Shown here one piece after another: positions 1 to 6,619 of a stretch of 26,077 bases of DNA. This DNA is from a virus. The DNA lies in IMG/VR virus record IMGVR_UViG_3300025141_000640, positions 1-26,077 of that record; one strand, 5' to 3'. The notes beneath the pieces are model-generated. The model had not been told where the DNA came from and ran no database searches. It saw only the letters and a list, made by a program, of their open reading frames with translations. The stretch's first letter is position 1, and every line of letters begins with the position of its first letter. The translations under genes were made by a program, and so were the position numbers.

Positions 1-2
1 TA

Positions 3-101
3 CCTGTTGAGGGAATACGAGCTTGCATCCGCGAATGTTTTATAGATAAGGAGTTAAAAGCTTCAGTTCTATTGGTGCTGTCTTTAGCAGAGAAAAGCTA
101 A
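3..101 (+). CDS. C-terminal end of an unknown upstream gene (partial)
   Basis: The third frame is open from the window edge to a TAA at 99-101 and gives 32 residues ending LSLAEKS. The stop overlaps the next start as TAATG, the same coupling used throughout this genome, which is why I prefer this frame over the shorter first-frame tail that stops at 43-45. The visible residues do not identify a family. The gene probably belongs to the same replication operon as the primase-polymerase that follows. Confidence 0.5.
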   Translation, partial: PVEGIRACIRECFIDKELKASVLLVLSLAEKS

Positions 102-943
102 TGTACGCCCGCATGGCGGCACAACTGCATGAAATGGGCTGGCCTACCATCCCAGTCCTTGGCAAACGTCCAGTCGCTACAAACTGGCAGCACCGTGGGG
201 AGTATATGCCCCATTGGCAAGAGATCTTCATTAACGCTCGACAATATCCAGCGGCAAACATAGGGCTACCCCTAGGGCGAGCCTCTGGTGTGGTAGCCCT
301 GGACCTCGACATAGACGACTACGTGCTTCAGGGGGTCGTACAGGAGCTTGCAGAGGCTATCCTGGGAGCTACCGCAGTCCGTATGGGCAAGCCACCACGA
401 GTGGTCATGCTCTATCAAAGCGATCTGCCGACCAGACGCATGGGAAAGGTCGAGTTGCTAGGCCAAGGCACTCAGGTGGTGATCTATGGACAACACCCTG
501 ACGGGTACTGGTATCGGTGGATCGATGAAGAACCATTCACCATGCACCCACAAGATCTCCCTCGCCTCTATGAAAACTCGTGGAACGACTTTATTGAGGC
601 ACTACACGATACTCTTCCCGAAGAAGCGAGGATATTTCGTCGTGAAAAACGTCAAATCATGGGAACTCCTTTTGATTCTAGTGCTCTTTGGGGTGCTAGG
701 CACGGACGCGGTTCAACGTGGTATCGAAGCGTTGCTAGGCAGCTCTCCGATGCCCGACCAGGAGCGTTGCACAACACAATGGTATCCGCCATCTCAGCCC
801 TGGTTAATAAGGGACTGGACGATGAGCGAATCCTTGAATTCGTCAAGACCCATTTCAACGCTCCCACTGGTGGAGTGTACGCAGAAGTTTGGGATCAAAT
901 AGAGCCCGCTCTAGCAGGAGCAAGGAGGAAACACGATGGCTGA
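101..943 (+). CDS. Bifunctional primase-polymerase (Prim-Pol) domain protein, no helicase part
   Basis: Likely an archaeo-eukaryotic-type primase-polymerase that makes primers for phage DNA replication. The 280-residue protein has the family layout: an N-terminal GWPTIPVLGKRP stretch (residues 13-24), the metal-binding DLDID motif at 68-72, a GKPPR segment at 96-100 and the KVELLGQGTQVV...HPDG strand region at 116-135. Residues 219-248 (ALHNTMVSAISALVNKGL) look like a PriCT-type helical extension. Many phage and plasmid homologues continue into a helicase; this one stops, so any helicase is a separate gene outside the window. The start is the first ATG, coupled to the previous stop (TAATG) with only a weak GAGAAA upstream. 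The stop overlaps the exonuclease start by 8 bases. Family assignment is from motifs seen; polymerase activity is inferred. Confidence 0.8.
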   Translation: MYARMAAQLHEMGWPTIPVLGKRPVATNWQHRGEYMPHWQEIFINARQYPAANIGLPLGRASGVVALDLDIDDYVLQGVVQELAEAILGATAVRMGKPPRVVMLYQSDLPTRRMGKVELLGQGTQVVIYGQHPDGYWYRWIDEEPFTMHPQDLPRLYENSWNDFIEALHDTLPEEARIFRREKRQIMGTPFDSSALWGARHGRGSTWYRSVARQLSDARPGALHNTMVSAISALVNKGLDDERILEFVKTHFNAPTGGVYAEVWDQIEPALAGARRKHDG

Positions 944-1739
944 CTACATCGAACATCGAAAGATAGGTGGCACGGCAGCTTGTGTCATCGCACGAGGCAA
1001 GCACTTCAAGATGACACTCCAAGATCTCTGGGAAGAAACAACTCGCAAGAAGGAGCGCCCCGATCTGTCTTGGGAACTGAATGTCCAGCTGGGCATCATG
1101 TCAGAGTCTCTGAATGCCAAGTTCTTCACTCACAATACTGAGCTAGAGGTCGAGCGCAACGGTGCCACTGAACAGCTTTACGTTCACCCTGAGTACAATT
1201 GGTTGGTAGCGCAGATCGATGGGCTCGTCCATCTGTCTAGGCACTCCAACGGGATCTGGGAGGCCAAGCACACCAACGCCTTTAGTGACATCGAAAAGCA
1301 AGCCGATACCTATTACCCACAAGTTCAACACTACATGAACGTGTTGGACAAGCAAGACTCTTACATCTCAGCGATCTTCGGCAACTCCAAATGGGAGTGC
1401 ATACGAATTCCACGGGATCAGGATTTCATCGACAAGATGATGGAGCTTCAGCACAAGTTCTGGAAGTGCGTTATCATGGACATCCCGCCGAAGGATGGTG
1501 GCATAGAGGAAACTATTGAGCCCACGAAGCCTATCGTCAGGAAGGTGGACATGACGGGTAACAACCAGTGGGCCTCACTGTCCTTGGAGTTCATCGACAA
1601 TCAGCAGTATGCGAAGCTCTTTGAGGATGCAAAGTCAGATCTCAAGAAGCTGGTGCCCATAGATGCTCGTGAGACTACCGGCCACGGGATCATCGCTACT
1701 CGTGACAAGAGGGGCGCATGTACGATCAAAGTGGCTTAA
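936..1739 (+). CDS. YqaJ/lambda-exonuclease-like recombination nuclease
   Basis: A PD-(D/E)XK nuclease of the YqaJ viral recombinase family, which resects double-stranded ends for single-strand-annealing recombination. The family residues are visible in order: GGTAACVIARGK (11-22), WELNVQLG (46-53), the catalytic AQID with D95, the EAK core with E109 and K111 in GIWEAKHT, and the QVQHYM motif at 129-134. At 267 residues it is a normal size. A strong AAGGAGG lies 6 bases before the ATG, inside the end of the primase gene. No partner annealase (Erf, RecT or Redbeta type) is visible in this window, so it may lie upstream. Residues beyond about 190 are less conserved and unassigned. Confidence 0.85.
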   Translation: MADYIEHRKIGGTAACVIARGKHFKMTLQDLWEETTRKKERPDLSWELNVQLGIMSESLNAKFFTHNTELEVERNGATEQLYVHPEYNWLVAQIDGLVHLSRHSNGIWEAKHTNAFSDIEKQADTYYPQVQHYMNVLDKQDSYISAIFGNSKWECIRIPRDQDFIDKMMELQHKFWKCVIMDIPPKDGGIEETIEPTKPIVRKVDMTGNNQWASLSLEFIDNQQYAKLFEDAKSDLKKLVPIDARETTGHGIIATRDKRGACTIKVA

Positions 1740-1912
1740 CCCAAAAAGAACGCTGGCTTAAGCGTTACTGGATCAGTTGCACCCTACTCGCCTCAGACGC
1801 TCTCTCAGAGGCGCAGAGGATCAAGGCTATCTCTAGCCTCAAGAAGCTCTTAGATGTGCCTTGGGAAGCTCTCAGGGCTCGTGTGAGAAGGGAGATAAAT
1901 GATGACACATAA
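1718..1912 (+). CDS. Small phage protein of unknown function
   Basis: A 64-residue basic, helical protein rich in Lys, Arg and Leu. It starts at an ATG 22 bases before the exonuclease stop, preceded by AGAGGGG as ribosome site. The end overlaps the next start by 14 bases. No domain is recognised. Its location inside a chain of overlapping replication genes suggests an accessory replication or regulatory role, which is inference only. Confidence 0.6.
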   Translation: MYDQSGLTQKERWLKRYWISCTLLASDALSEAQRIKAISSLKKLLDVPWEALRARVRREINDDT

Positions 1913-2228
1913 ACCAATGGAAGAAGTAGAGCTTCCAGCTGAAGTCACGACTGGTGAAATCGATGGCTTCTTTACGATCACCACCATGTCCACATCACAT
2001 AGGGCAGTCATCAAATTCAATTATCAACAAGCAGTAACGCTTGCCACGGAACTCATCGTTCACATCAAAAAATATGCTCCTGAAATTGTTGAGCCTTCCG
2101 GCACAGCACAAGCAATGTTAGCGAGGGATAAAGCTGATGACAGATACGATCACGAGACTGAAGCAAATCGGTCAGACGAAGATAGTGGCGAAGGCAGTCC
2201 TGGCACAAATGAACTACAGCCTTCCTGA
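1899..2228 (+). CDS. Small acidic-tailed phage protein of unknown function
   Basis: A 109-residue protein. The first about 65 residues look like a compact domain (strands followed by a helix, IKFNYQQAVTLATELIVHIKKY). The last 35 are polar, acidic and probably disordered (DKADDRYDHETEANRSDEDS). GGGAG lies four bases before the ATGATG start, so either Met codon could be used. The disordered tail shares its DNA with the first 92 bases of the DnaA-like gene in another frame, so its odd composition may be a by-product of dual coding. Family unknown. Confidence 0.6.
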   Translation: MMTHKPMEEVELPAEVTTGEIDGFFTITTMSTSHRAVIKFNYQQAVTLATELIVHIKKYAPEIVEPSGTAQAMLARDKADDRYDHETEANRSDEDSGEGSPGTNELQPS

Positions 2229-2550
2229 GATCTGTAAACCAAACAAGTATGCCGAAGTCGTGGCTGTCCGACAGAAAGCCATGTACGTGTGCAGCGAAAT
2301 TGTCGGTGCAGGAACCTCGACAATTGGCTACGTGTTCAAGCGAGATCACAGCTGCATCGATCATGCAAAGAAACAAATTAAAGGCAAGATGGTTTACGAC
2401 CCTGACATGGAACGCCATGTCCGAGATCTTATTGAAGCAGGTTGGAAAGCACTGGAGCAAGCAGATGATCCTTACAAGAGAACAGAAGATAGCACTCAAA
2501 GCCGTGTACGACCGCGACACAACAGTAGCGCCGAGCTACCTCGCCTTTAG
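2137..2550 (+). CDS. Stand-alone DnaA domain-IV-like DNA-binding protein
   Basis: The 137-residue protein resembles the C-terminal DNA-binding domain of bacterial DnaA without the AAA+ ATPase part. Visible hallmarks are the helix YAEVVAVRQKAMYVCSEIV (38-56), then STIGYVF and the signature FKRDHSCIDHAKKQI (67-81), which matches the DnaA pattern of RDH followed by hA and KKI and would contact DnaA boxes. The N-terminal KIVAKAVLAQMNYSLPEI also fits the first helix of domain IV. AGGG lies 9 bases before the ATG. The gene overlaps its neighbours by 92 and 86 bases, and the last about 30 residues are low in structure. It could mark a phage origin, compete with host DnaA or act as a repressor. The domain call is firm; the function is inferred. 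Confidence 0.8.
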   Translation: MTDTITRLKQIGQTKIVAKAVLAQMNYSLPEICKPNKYAEVVAVRQKAMYVCSEIVGAGTSTIGYVFKRDHSCIDHAKKQIKGKMVYDPDMERHVRDLIEAGWKALEQADDPYKRTEDSTQSRVRPRHNSSAELPRL

Positions 2551-2644
2551 ACGCACAGCCTTCCTGGCCTTTGGTGACTGCGTCATGGTGCCCTGGTGCG
2601 GCATGATCTTAGGGATTGAGACTGATGGCTACACGCACAGCTAA
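2465..2644 (+). CDS. Conserved small phage protein (VPWCGM...DGYTHS type)
   Basis: A 59-residue protein starting MILTREQKIALKAVYDRD, with a core SYLAFRRTAF, then VMVPWCGM, and ending GIETDGYTHS. I recognise this pattern from many uncultured phage genomes, where it is a conserved small ORF of unknown role. The start is set by GGAG about 7 bases upstream of the ATG; a longer in-frame extension to 2249 is only a shadow of the DnaA-like gene. It overlaps the DnaA-like gene by 86 bases and the zinc-ribbon gene by 20. Confidence 0.75.
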   Translation: MILTREQKIALKAVYDRDTTVAPSYLAFRRTAFLAFGDCVMVPWCGMILGIETDGYTHS

Positions 2645-2822
2645 ACGCTACTGCGGCAAGTGTGGCAGGGATCAACTTATCTGGAATGCCGATGTAGATG
2701 TCGATGGTGAAGTGGTTGCTATTTACGATCACTACTCATGTAACTCATGTGCAGCTGAAAAACCGTCGATACTGACACTTCCGCAAGTAACGATTTTGTA
2801 TTCCTCCAAGGCCGCAGAATGA
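2625..2822 (+). CDS. Small zinc-ribbon protein
   Basis: A 65-residue protein with two CxxC knuckles, C10-x2-C13 and C39-x2-C42, separated by 25 residues, the spacing of a zinc ribbon. This fold commonly binds nucleic acid or contacts polymerase. The ATG at 2625 is chosen over a TTG nine bases earlier because AGGGAT lies 8-9 bases before it. The start lies inside the previous gene. Target and role are unknown; transcriptional regulation or replication accessory are the obvious options. Confidence 0.65.
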   Translation: MATRTAKRYCGKCGRDQLIWNADVDVDGEVVAIYDHYSCNSCAAEKPSILTLPQVTILYSSKAAE

Positions 2823-2962
2823 TTCACAGCAGAATCCTTCGTGCCAGACCCATCCCCCACCGTGTCGAGATACCTGAAAAGCAAAGCCATCGTTCTGCTC
2901 CTATCTACACTTGTCTTTCATGGTGTCGTTGTGAGCCCCGATTTGGCGAAGCTCATCACTAG
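2819..2962 (+). CDS. Possible last gene of the rightward operon (47 residues)
   Basis: An open frame starting as ATGA over the zinc-ribbon stop, the coupling pattern used elsewhere here. It encodes a basic peptide containing RVEIPEKQ and a Cys cluster CLSWCRC. It runs 62 bases antisense into the end of the o-spanin gene. The coupling favours a real gene; the antisense overlap and unrecognised sequence argue against it. Confidence 0.3.
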   Translation: MIHSRILRARPIPHRVEIPEKQSHRSAPIYTCLSWCRCEPRFGEAHH

Positions 2963-3086
2963 GGATAACCCTGAACCCTTCTTCTGACACGATGATCTTG
3001 CTGAAGCTGGCGCAAAGGTCACTCTTGGCTGCGGCGCACCCTGTCAACAAGCTCATCCCGATCAGTAATGCCACGATACTCTTCAT
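2901..3086 (-). CDS. Outer-membrane spanin-like lipoprotein (o-spanin, Rz1-type)
   Basis: A 61-residue lipoprotein with an N-terminal signal ending in a lipobox LLTGC; C17 would be lipidated. The mature part is about 45 residues and ends in IGAHNDTMKDKCR, a tail I associate with small phage lipoproteins in lysis cassettes. The gene starts inside the preceding membrane-protein gene in another reading frame (68-base overlap) with AGGA upstream. This embedded layout is the classic Rz/Rz1 arrangement, so together the two probably fuse inner and outer membranes at the last lysis step. It is the last leftward gene. Confidence 0.7.
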   Translation of the reverse strand: MKSIVALLIGMSLLTGCAAAKSDLCASFSKIIVSEEGFRVIPSDELRQIGAHNDTMKDKCR

Positions 3087-3228
3087 CGATCTCGTTCCTA
3101 TCTGAAGCGTCCTGTAAGCCTCTCTCAGCCACCTTGCCCTTATAGGCTTGGATAGCCCCGAAGGCTATGAGAAGAGGCTGTACGAGCATCCTCAAGCCTC
3201 CTAGGACTATCTGAGCCAGAAAGGTCAT
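3019..3228 (-). CDS. Inner-membrane spanin-like protein (i-spanin candidate)
   Basis: A 69-residue protein with one hydrophobic N-terminal segment (about residues 4-26, [22 protein letters not shown]) followed by a short charged helical tail rich in Glu, Asp and Arg. Short i-spanins in phages of this kind have that build. The start overlaps the holin-like gene's stop as ATGA. The role is inferred mainly from the embedded lipoprotein gene; it could also be a small accessory membrane protein. Confidence 0.6.
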   Translation of the reverse strand: MTFLAQIVLGGLRMLVQPLLIAFGAIQAYKGKVAERGLQDASDRNEIDEEYRGITDRDELVDRVRRSQE

Positions 3229-3458
3229 GCGTTATCGTCCGCATTGCGGTTGCGACCAAAGTTCATCGACAAGAAATTCAGCACTCCTAGGATCTTCCCT
3301 AGGACAACATCATCGTGCTTCGTCGGCGTCAGCACGGTCACGGCATTGGCAGCAGTAACCAACGCAGTAATTGCCACCAGCCATGCTGGCAGAGCGTCTG
3401 CGTAACCCATAACTGTGTTCAAGAGATCCACTTTCTTTCTCCTCTTCAGTAAGTCCAT
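3225..3458 (-). CDS. Small membrane protein, holin-like
   Basis: A 77-residue protein with one strong membrane segment, [19 protein letters not shown] (about residues 22-40), then VLTPTKHDD and a C-terminal [16 protein letters not shown]. Position directly after the endolysin and before the spanin pair suggests a holin, inferred from context. The start is uncertain: ATG at 3458 has no good ribosome site but overlaps the endolysin stop by 13 bases; an internal ATG at 3410 would give 61 residues with the membrane segment kept. A longer frame upstream is the shadow of the endolysin gene. The LGKILG codons contain one of the paired CCTAGG sites. Confidence 0.6.
   Translation of the reverse strand: MDLLKRRKKVDLLNTVMGYADALPAWLVAITALVTAANAVTVLTPTKHDDVVLGKILGVLNFLSMNFGRNRNADDNA
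3286..3303. repeat. Paired CCTAGG palindromes, 12-base period (site A)
   Basis: CCTAGG-ATCTTC-CCTAGG inside the holin-like gene, where it codes LGKILG. Confidence 0.6.
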
Positions 3459-3859
3459 AACACGGTAGGCCGGGTAAAGAACCCAGTCCCCGTGCCTTCG
3501 CTTGGCTCTGTGCAAGTCTGCGACCTCCAGTCCAGATGGACGAAGGTCGGGGCTATTCCTATGCTCAGGCCACGCTCCAAGGCCACTCCCACTAGAGAAG
3601 CCATCAACGATGAATCTGGTCGCTTCACATCTATCGCGCAAGTCCGCGTGTTCCAGTGCAGATTGAATGTGAGGTGTAGGCTGTTGCGGTGCCCGCCCAC
3701 CATCCGGTTGTGGTCAGGACACCGGCAAGCCGAGGTTGGTATGAGTGGGTGCCCATAGACTCCCCTGAGCCCGTCCAGCTCTTCCGCGAAGCCTTCGGCC
3801 AGTTCCATCGTGCCGCAGCCGCACTTGCACTGAAGTTCTTCTTTCGTGAAATAGTTCAT
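3446..3859 (-). CDS. Endolysin, M15-family peptidoglycan peptidase
   Basis: A 137-residue zinc peptidase of the M15 (D-Ala-D-Ala carboxypeptidase/endopeptidase) superfamily that would cleave the peptide bridge of the cell wall. Expected metal ligands are present: H62 in NSLHLT, D77 in CAIDV and H108 in FVHLD, with an N-terminal CKCGCG (11-16) and the SACRCPDHN segment (43-51). The 8-residue stretch between the first two ligands (FNLHWNTR) is typical of one phage subgroup rather than damage. There is no signal peptide, so it needs a holin or other release. GGAG lies 5-6 bases before the ATG. It overlaps both neighbours slightly. Confidence 0.85.
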   Translation of the reverse strand: MNYFTKEELQCKCGCGTMELAEGFAEELDGLRGVYGHPLIPTSACRCPDHNRMVGGHRNSLHLTFNLHWNTRTCAIDVKRPDSSLMASLVGVALERGLSIGIAPTFVHLDWRSQTCTEPSEGTGTGFFTRPTVLWTY

Positions 3860-4158
3860 AGTGACTCCAGCTTTCCTAGGATTCTTCCTAGGGTCTGTTC
3901 TTCTTCGTGCATGTGCATCCCTAACGCTGTCTCCATGCGCTCTATCGAACGAGTGTTCGCTTGTACTGTGGCGCTGATGCCAGCGATCTCTGCACGATCC
4001 TTGGACAATGCCCTGGTGTGCCCGTTAATTTCATCTTGCATATGACTGGTCCCATTCACCTTGCCTAAGCGGCGTTCCACGGAGAACGCCCAGCCCAGAA
4101 TGCCGCCAAGGGCAGCTAGGCCAGTACCAATCCCCCATTTGACAGACTCATCAACCAC
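3856..4158 (-). CDS. Small membrane-anchored coiled-coil protein in the lysis block
   Basis: A 100-residue protein with a glycine-rich membrane segment at about 8-26 (GIGTGLAALGGILGWAF) and a long helical heptad-like region at about 45-100 (RALSKDRAEIAGISATVQAN..SIERMETAL). It uses a GTG start overlapping the stop of the upstream gene by 8 bases. The build (one membrane anchor and a periplasmic coiled coil) would also suit an i-spanin or a holin-type protein, so its role in lysis is open. The C-terminal LGRILGKL codons hold a paired CCTAGG site just before the endolysin ribosome site. Confidence 0.6.
   Translation of the reverse strand: MVDESVKWGIGTGLAALGGILGWAFSVERRLGKVNGTSHMQDEINGHTRALSKDRAEIAGISATVQANTRSIERMETALGMHMHEEEQTLGRILGKLESL
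3875..3892. repeat. Paired CCTAGG palindromes, 12-base period (site B)
   Basis: CCTAGG-ATTCTT-CCTAGG at the end of the coiled-coil lysis-block gene, coding LGRILG, just upstream of the endolysin start. Confidence 0.6.
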
Positions 4159-4462
4159 CAGCTTTTTCCCCTATGCTGGGCTCGGCCTTCTCCCAGGCCT
4201 CCCCCGTGGAAATGATGCAAGCCTTGAGAGGGTCGTTTACAACAACACTCCAGCTACCTTTAGAGCTAACGAATAGCTCAAGAATCATTCCCCCCTCAGT
4301 TAAACCTCGGCCAACAACACGTTCCTTGTATTTGCCGCTAAGGCTTTCCGTAATGTTTTTGCGAGGGCCGCAGAGCATGGCATGGCCCCACGCAGACTTG
4401 GCGCCAAGCCATAGCAAGGCCAGGACGCAGACAGCCACCGTAAGGGTGCCAAGGCGGTTCAT
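4151..4462 (-). CDS. Small exported or membrane-tethered phage protein
   Basis: A 103-residue protein with an N-terminal hydrophobic segment (about 6-20) followed by SAWGHAMLCG, which could be a signal peptide or anchor. The rest reads like a compact domain (ITESLSGKYKERVVGRGL, then ILELFVSSKGSWSVVV and CIISTGEAW). I recognise the pattern from phage and alphaproteobacterial hypothetical proteins but know no function. It starts two bases after the stop of the upstream gene. The periplasm is the likely location. Confidence 0.6.
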   Translation of the reverse strand: MNRLGTLTVAVCVLALLWLGAKSAWGHAMLCGPRKNITESLSGKYKERVVGRGLTEGGMILELFVSSKGSWSVVVNDPLKACIISTGEAWEKAEPSIGEKAGG

Positions 4463-4464
4463 TG

Positions 4465-4794
4465 TTACCGGCTGGGTTCCGCGGCATCCCGTGCTGAACG
4501 GTTTTTATATCCCACCGCCGCAGCAGCTGATGCCACCAATTCATCATCAGTCGCGGGCATCGAAGTCACGCTGGGGTCCGCTTTCAGTCGCTGGACCTCC
4601 GCAATTGCCATCCGTTTGGCACAGTTGTTGATCTTGCCCTGGAACGGCCCAGCGAATATCCAGCCAACGATGTCGCTGGGATCGTCGGCGTTACCGACAT
4701 CGCGGAGGTCATTCTCCAAGGCCAACAGGGGGTTGCCCGTCACAGACTTGGTGAAAGTCTGGCCTTTGTACTCGACCGTAATTTTGAGTGTCAT
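4465..4794 (-). CDS. Conserved phage protein following the tail fibre
   Basis: A 109-residue protein with a predicted beta-rich N-terminus (LKITVEYKGQTFTKSV) and a helical part ending in the KNRSARDAAE segment. The middle holds CAKRMAIAEVQRL and a SMPATDDELV stretch. The pattern recurs downstream of tail fibre genes in podoviruses as I recall it. It could be a fibre-associated or chaperone-like protein, but nothing in the sequence proves this. A clean AAGGA sits 7 bases before the ATG. Confidence 0.6.
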   Translation of the reverse strand: MTLKITVEYKGQTFTKSVTGNPLLALENDLRDVGNADDPSDIVGWIFAGPFQGKINNCAKRMAIAEVQRLKADPSVTSMPATDDELVASAAAAVGYKNRSARDAAEPSR

Positions 4795-4804
4795 TTGTTT
4801 TCCT

Positions 4805-6619
4805 TTATCCTACAAGACGAATGCCGATGTGCGTGTTGCCGTTACCGATATCAACGACCTTTGTTCCGTTCGTGATGCGGGTACTTGTGGTCAGAGTGTC
4901 AGCCGCGTCCATGTCAATCAGCGCGCTGCCGTTGTAATAAAAAGCCGTCCCTGCTTGGTCCGCCGCCGCCCAAGGGTTCAGGCGATTAATTTGCATGGCG
5001 CGGTTGCTGGCCGTGAATGCCGAGATGATACGGGTGTGGCTCGATAGAAGCCCTGTCAAAACAACGGAAAGATCAACCGCATAGGTGCCTGTGACAGGGG
5101 CTGTAAACGTCGAAGTTCCATCAAAGTCGGCGTTTTGGTCCGTGATCTCGGTCGGGAAAGTAAGCGTAACGGTTGTGTCATCACCCGTGGCGTCAGTCTG
5201 GCCCGTACCCGCAGCAACCACGATAGGCTGCAACGGCGTCTGCACAGCCCCGATAGGGTCGAACTCCATCGCTAAGGCACCAGCAACAGCCACGCCAAAA
5301 TTGTTGGCCCCTATGCGATATATGCCGTTGTCTGTATCATCAGCAAAACTTAATCCCGGCGCACCAACTGATCCATCATCTGCCGGAATTACATCACCGG
5401 AAGCAAGGCCGCTGCCAAACCCCGTAGCAGTCCCGCTATTAGCTATGGTCGCCCCACTATCAATATTGAGGGTGCTGCCGGATAGCACACTAAATGTATT
5501 AGCCGTCATTTGGAAATCATCAGCACCAGCAATTTTGATGTCGATCTGGTCGTCTGTATCTGCCGTGATGCTCGTATCGCCGTCCGCATCTAGCACAAGT
5601 TCACCGCCGTTAACGTCAAGACCGGCGAAGACTGGGCTGTCCCCAGTACCGACACCAACCGATGTGCGTAAAGTGGCACCACTCTCCCAGGCCAAAGCAC
5701 CGGCACCAGTAGCAACTGCAATTTCCCCATCAGATGATGCCGCACCAAGAGTATCTAAATCCTGAAGGTTGCCATCCAATTTTGCTAGCTGTGTACCCTC
5801 TACAGAAATCTCACCAGCGGATGCCCGTGCAATAGTGGTATCAGTAGCGTGACCCAGTTCAATTCCGGTGAATTGCGGGCTATCCCCAGTACCAACACCA
5901 ACCGACGTTCGGAGTGTAGCCCCACTCTCCAAGGCCCAGGCCCCGGCACCGGTGGCGACCATCATCTCACCGTCAGCGGTAGCCACACTCAGTGCAGCCA
6001 GATCATCAAGGTGAGCATCCCAAGCCTGGAAGTCTGTGCCAGCTTCCAAATTGGCAAGAGCCTTGAAGTTAGCCTCAGACGTCGCTACCAGCAAAGTCGC
6101 CATGTAGGTAGTCGTAGTGGTTCCGCTAGTCCCGGCAGAGCCTTCCAAGGCAGTCCCTGCTGAATCCCATTTGATGAACTCGTCAGCCACAGGGAAGGGA
6201 AGCTCCACAGAGACCGCGTCAGGCGTACCTACAGCGTGGCGCATGGACCTACCCACGGCACGAGTAACCTGCTGGACGAGCGCCACAACGCGATCTAGAG
6301 CCGTTTCATGCGTGTCCGCACCAAAAGCATCATTCTCCACGTAATCCGTGGCCTGAGTCTCTGGCGTATGACGCTCAACAACTAGTGTCTCGGTAGCTGC
6401 TGGTGCCGTCACCATCGTGACATTACCACCACCCGCATCGCCCGCTCCCGATACGCTGTAGTGAGTGGTGATAGTCTGGAGAACTGCCGCACCCGTGGCA
6501 GTTGTCACCAGCCATACCTTCAGGTCAGTGGTGGCGAAGATCTTGAAAGCATACGCGAAGACTGTCGTAGAGCCGTTGCCTACGGTTTCAACGCGAGAGA
6601 TTGTCGTTGCTATGGTCAT
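4805..6619 (-). CDS. Tail fibre with T7-type N-terminus and C1q-like C-terminus
   Basis: The 604-residue receptor-binding fibre. Residues 1-150 match the T7 gp17 N-terminal virion-anchoring domain (GNGSTTVFAYAFKIF, VVERHTPETQATDY, then LPFPVADEFIKWD). The middle is low-complexity and beta-structured, rich in Thr, Gly, Ala and Ser, with a unit repeated at an 81-residue period (205-250 and 286-331, both holding ESGATLRTSVGVGTGDSP). Residues about 468-604 resemble a C1q/TNF-like jelly roll (FTAPVTGTYAVDLSVVL ... HIGIRLVG), a fold often used as the fibre tip. GGAG lies 7 bases before the ATG. The host receptor cannot be read from the sequence. Confidence 0.85.
   Translation of the reverse strand: MTIATTISRVETVGNGSTTVFAYAFKIFATTDLKVWLVTTATGAAVLQTITTHYSVSGAGDAGGGNVTMVTAPAATETLVVERHTPETQATDYVENDAFGADTHETALDRVVALVQQVTRAVGRSMRHAVGTPDAVSVELPFPVADEFIKWDSAGTALEGSAGTSGTTTTTYMATLLVATSEANFKALANLEAGTDFQAWDAHLDDLAALSVATADGEMMVATGAGAWALESGATLRTSVGVGTGDSPQFTGIELGHATDTTIARASAGEISVEGTQLAKLDGNLQDLDTLGAASSDGEIAVATGAGALAWESGATLRTSVGVGTGDSPVFAGLDVNGGELVLDADGDTSITADTDDQIDIKIAGADDFQMTANTFSVLSGSTLNIDSGATIANSGTATGFGSGLASGDVIPADDGSVGAPGLSFADDTDNGIYRIGANNFGVAVAGALAMEFDPIGAVQTPLQPIVVAAGTGQTDATGDDTTVTLTFPTEITDQNADFDGTSTFTAPVTGTYAVDLSVVLTGLLSSHTRIISAFTASNRAMQINRLNPWAAADQAGTAFYYNGSALIDMDAADTLTTSTRITNGTKVVDIGNGNTHIGIRLVG
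5627..5764 (-). repeat. Tail fibre internal repeat, copy 2
   Basis: Encodes residues 286-331 of the fibre. It shares the DGE...VATGAGA and ESGATLRTSVGVGTGDSP blocks with copy 1 at 5870-6007. The DNA copies have diverged at many third positions, so this is an old duplication held by protein selection. Confidence 0.8.
5870..6007 (-). repeat. Tail fibre internal repeat, copy 1
   Basis: Encodes fibre residues 205-250, offset by exactly 81 residues from copy 2. These modules probably form repeating units of the shaft. Such repeats are natural points for recombination that changes fibre length or tip. Confidence 0.8.

Noticed and set aside
1-45. First-frame tail ending at a TAG at 43-45 as the end of the upstream gene
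   Set aside because: The third frame stays open longer and ends in a TAATG coupling with the next gene, the pattern used across this genome.
3459-3641. N-terminal extension of the holin-like gene to 3641
   Set aside because: The extra residues lie entirely within the endolysin gene and look like an out-of-frame translation of it; the start overlapping the endolysin stop is preferred.
5085-5765. Plus-strand open frame rich in Pro, Ser, Val and Ala opposite the tail fibre
   Set aside because: The low-complexity product is a mirror of the repetitive fibre codons.
4805-6619. Diversity-generating retroelement target in the fibre, suggested by the BPP-1-like head genes
   Set aside because: No reverse transcriptase, no template repeat and no adenine-biased variable repeat at the fibre C-terminus in this window.
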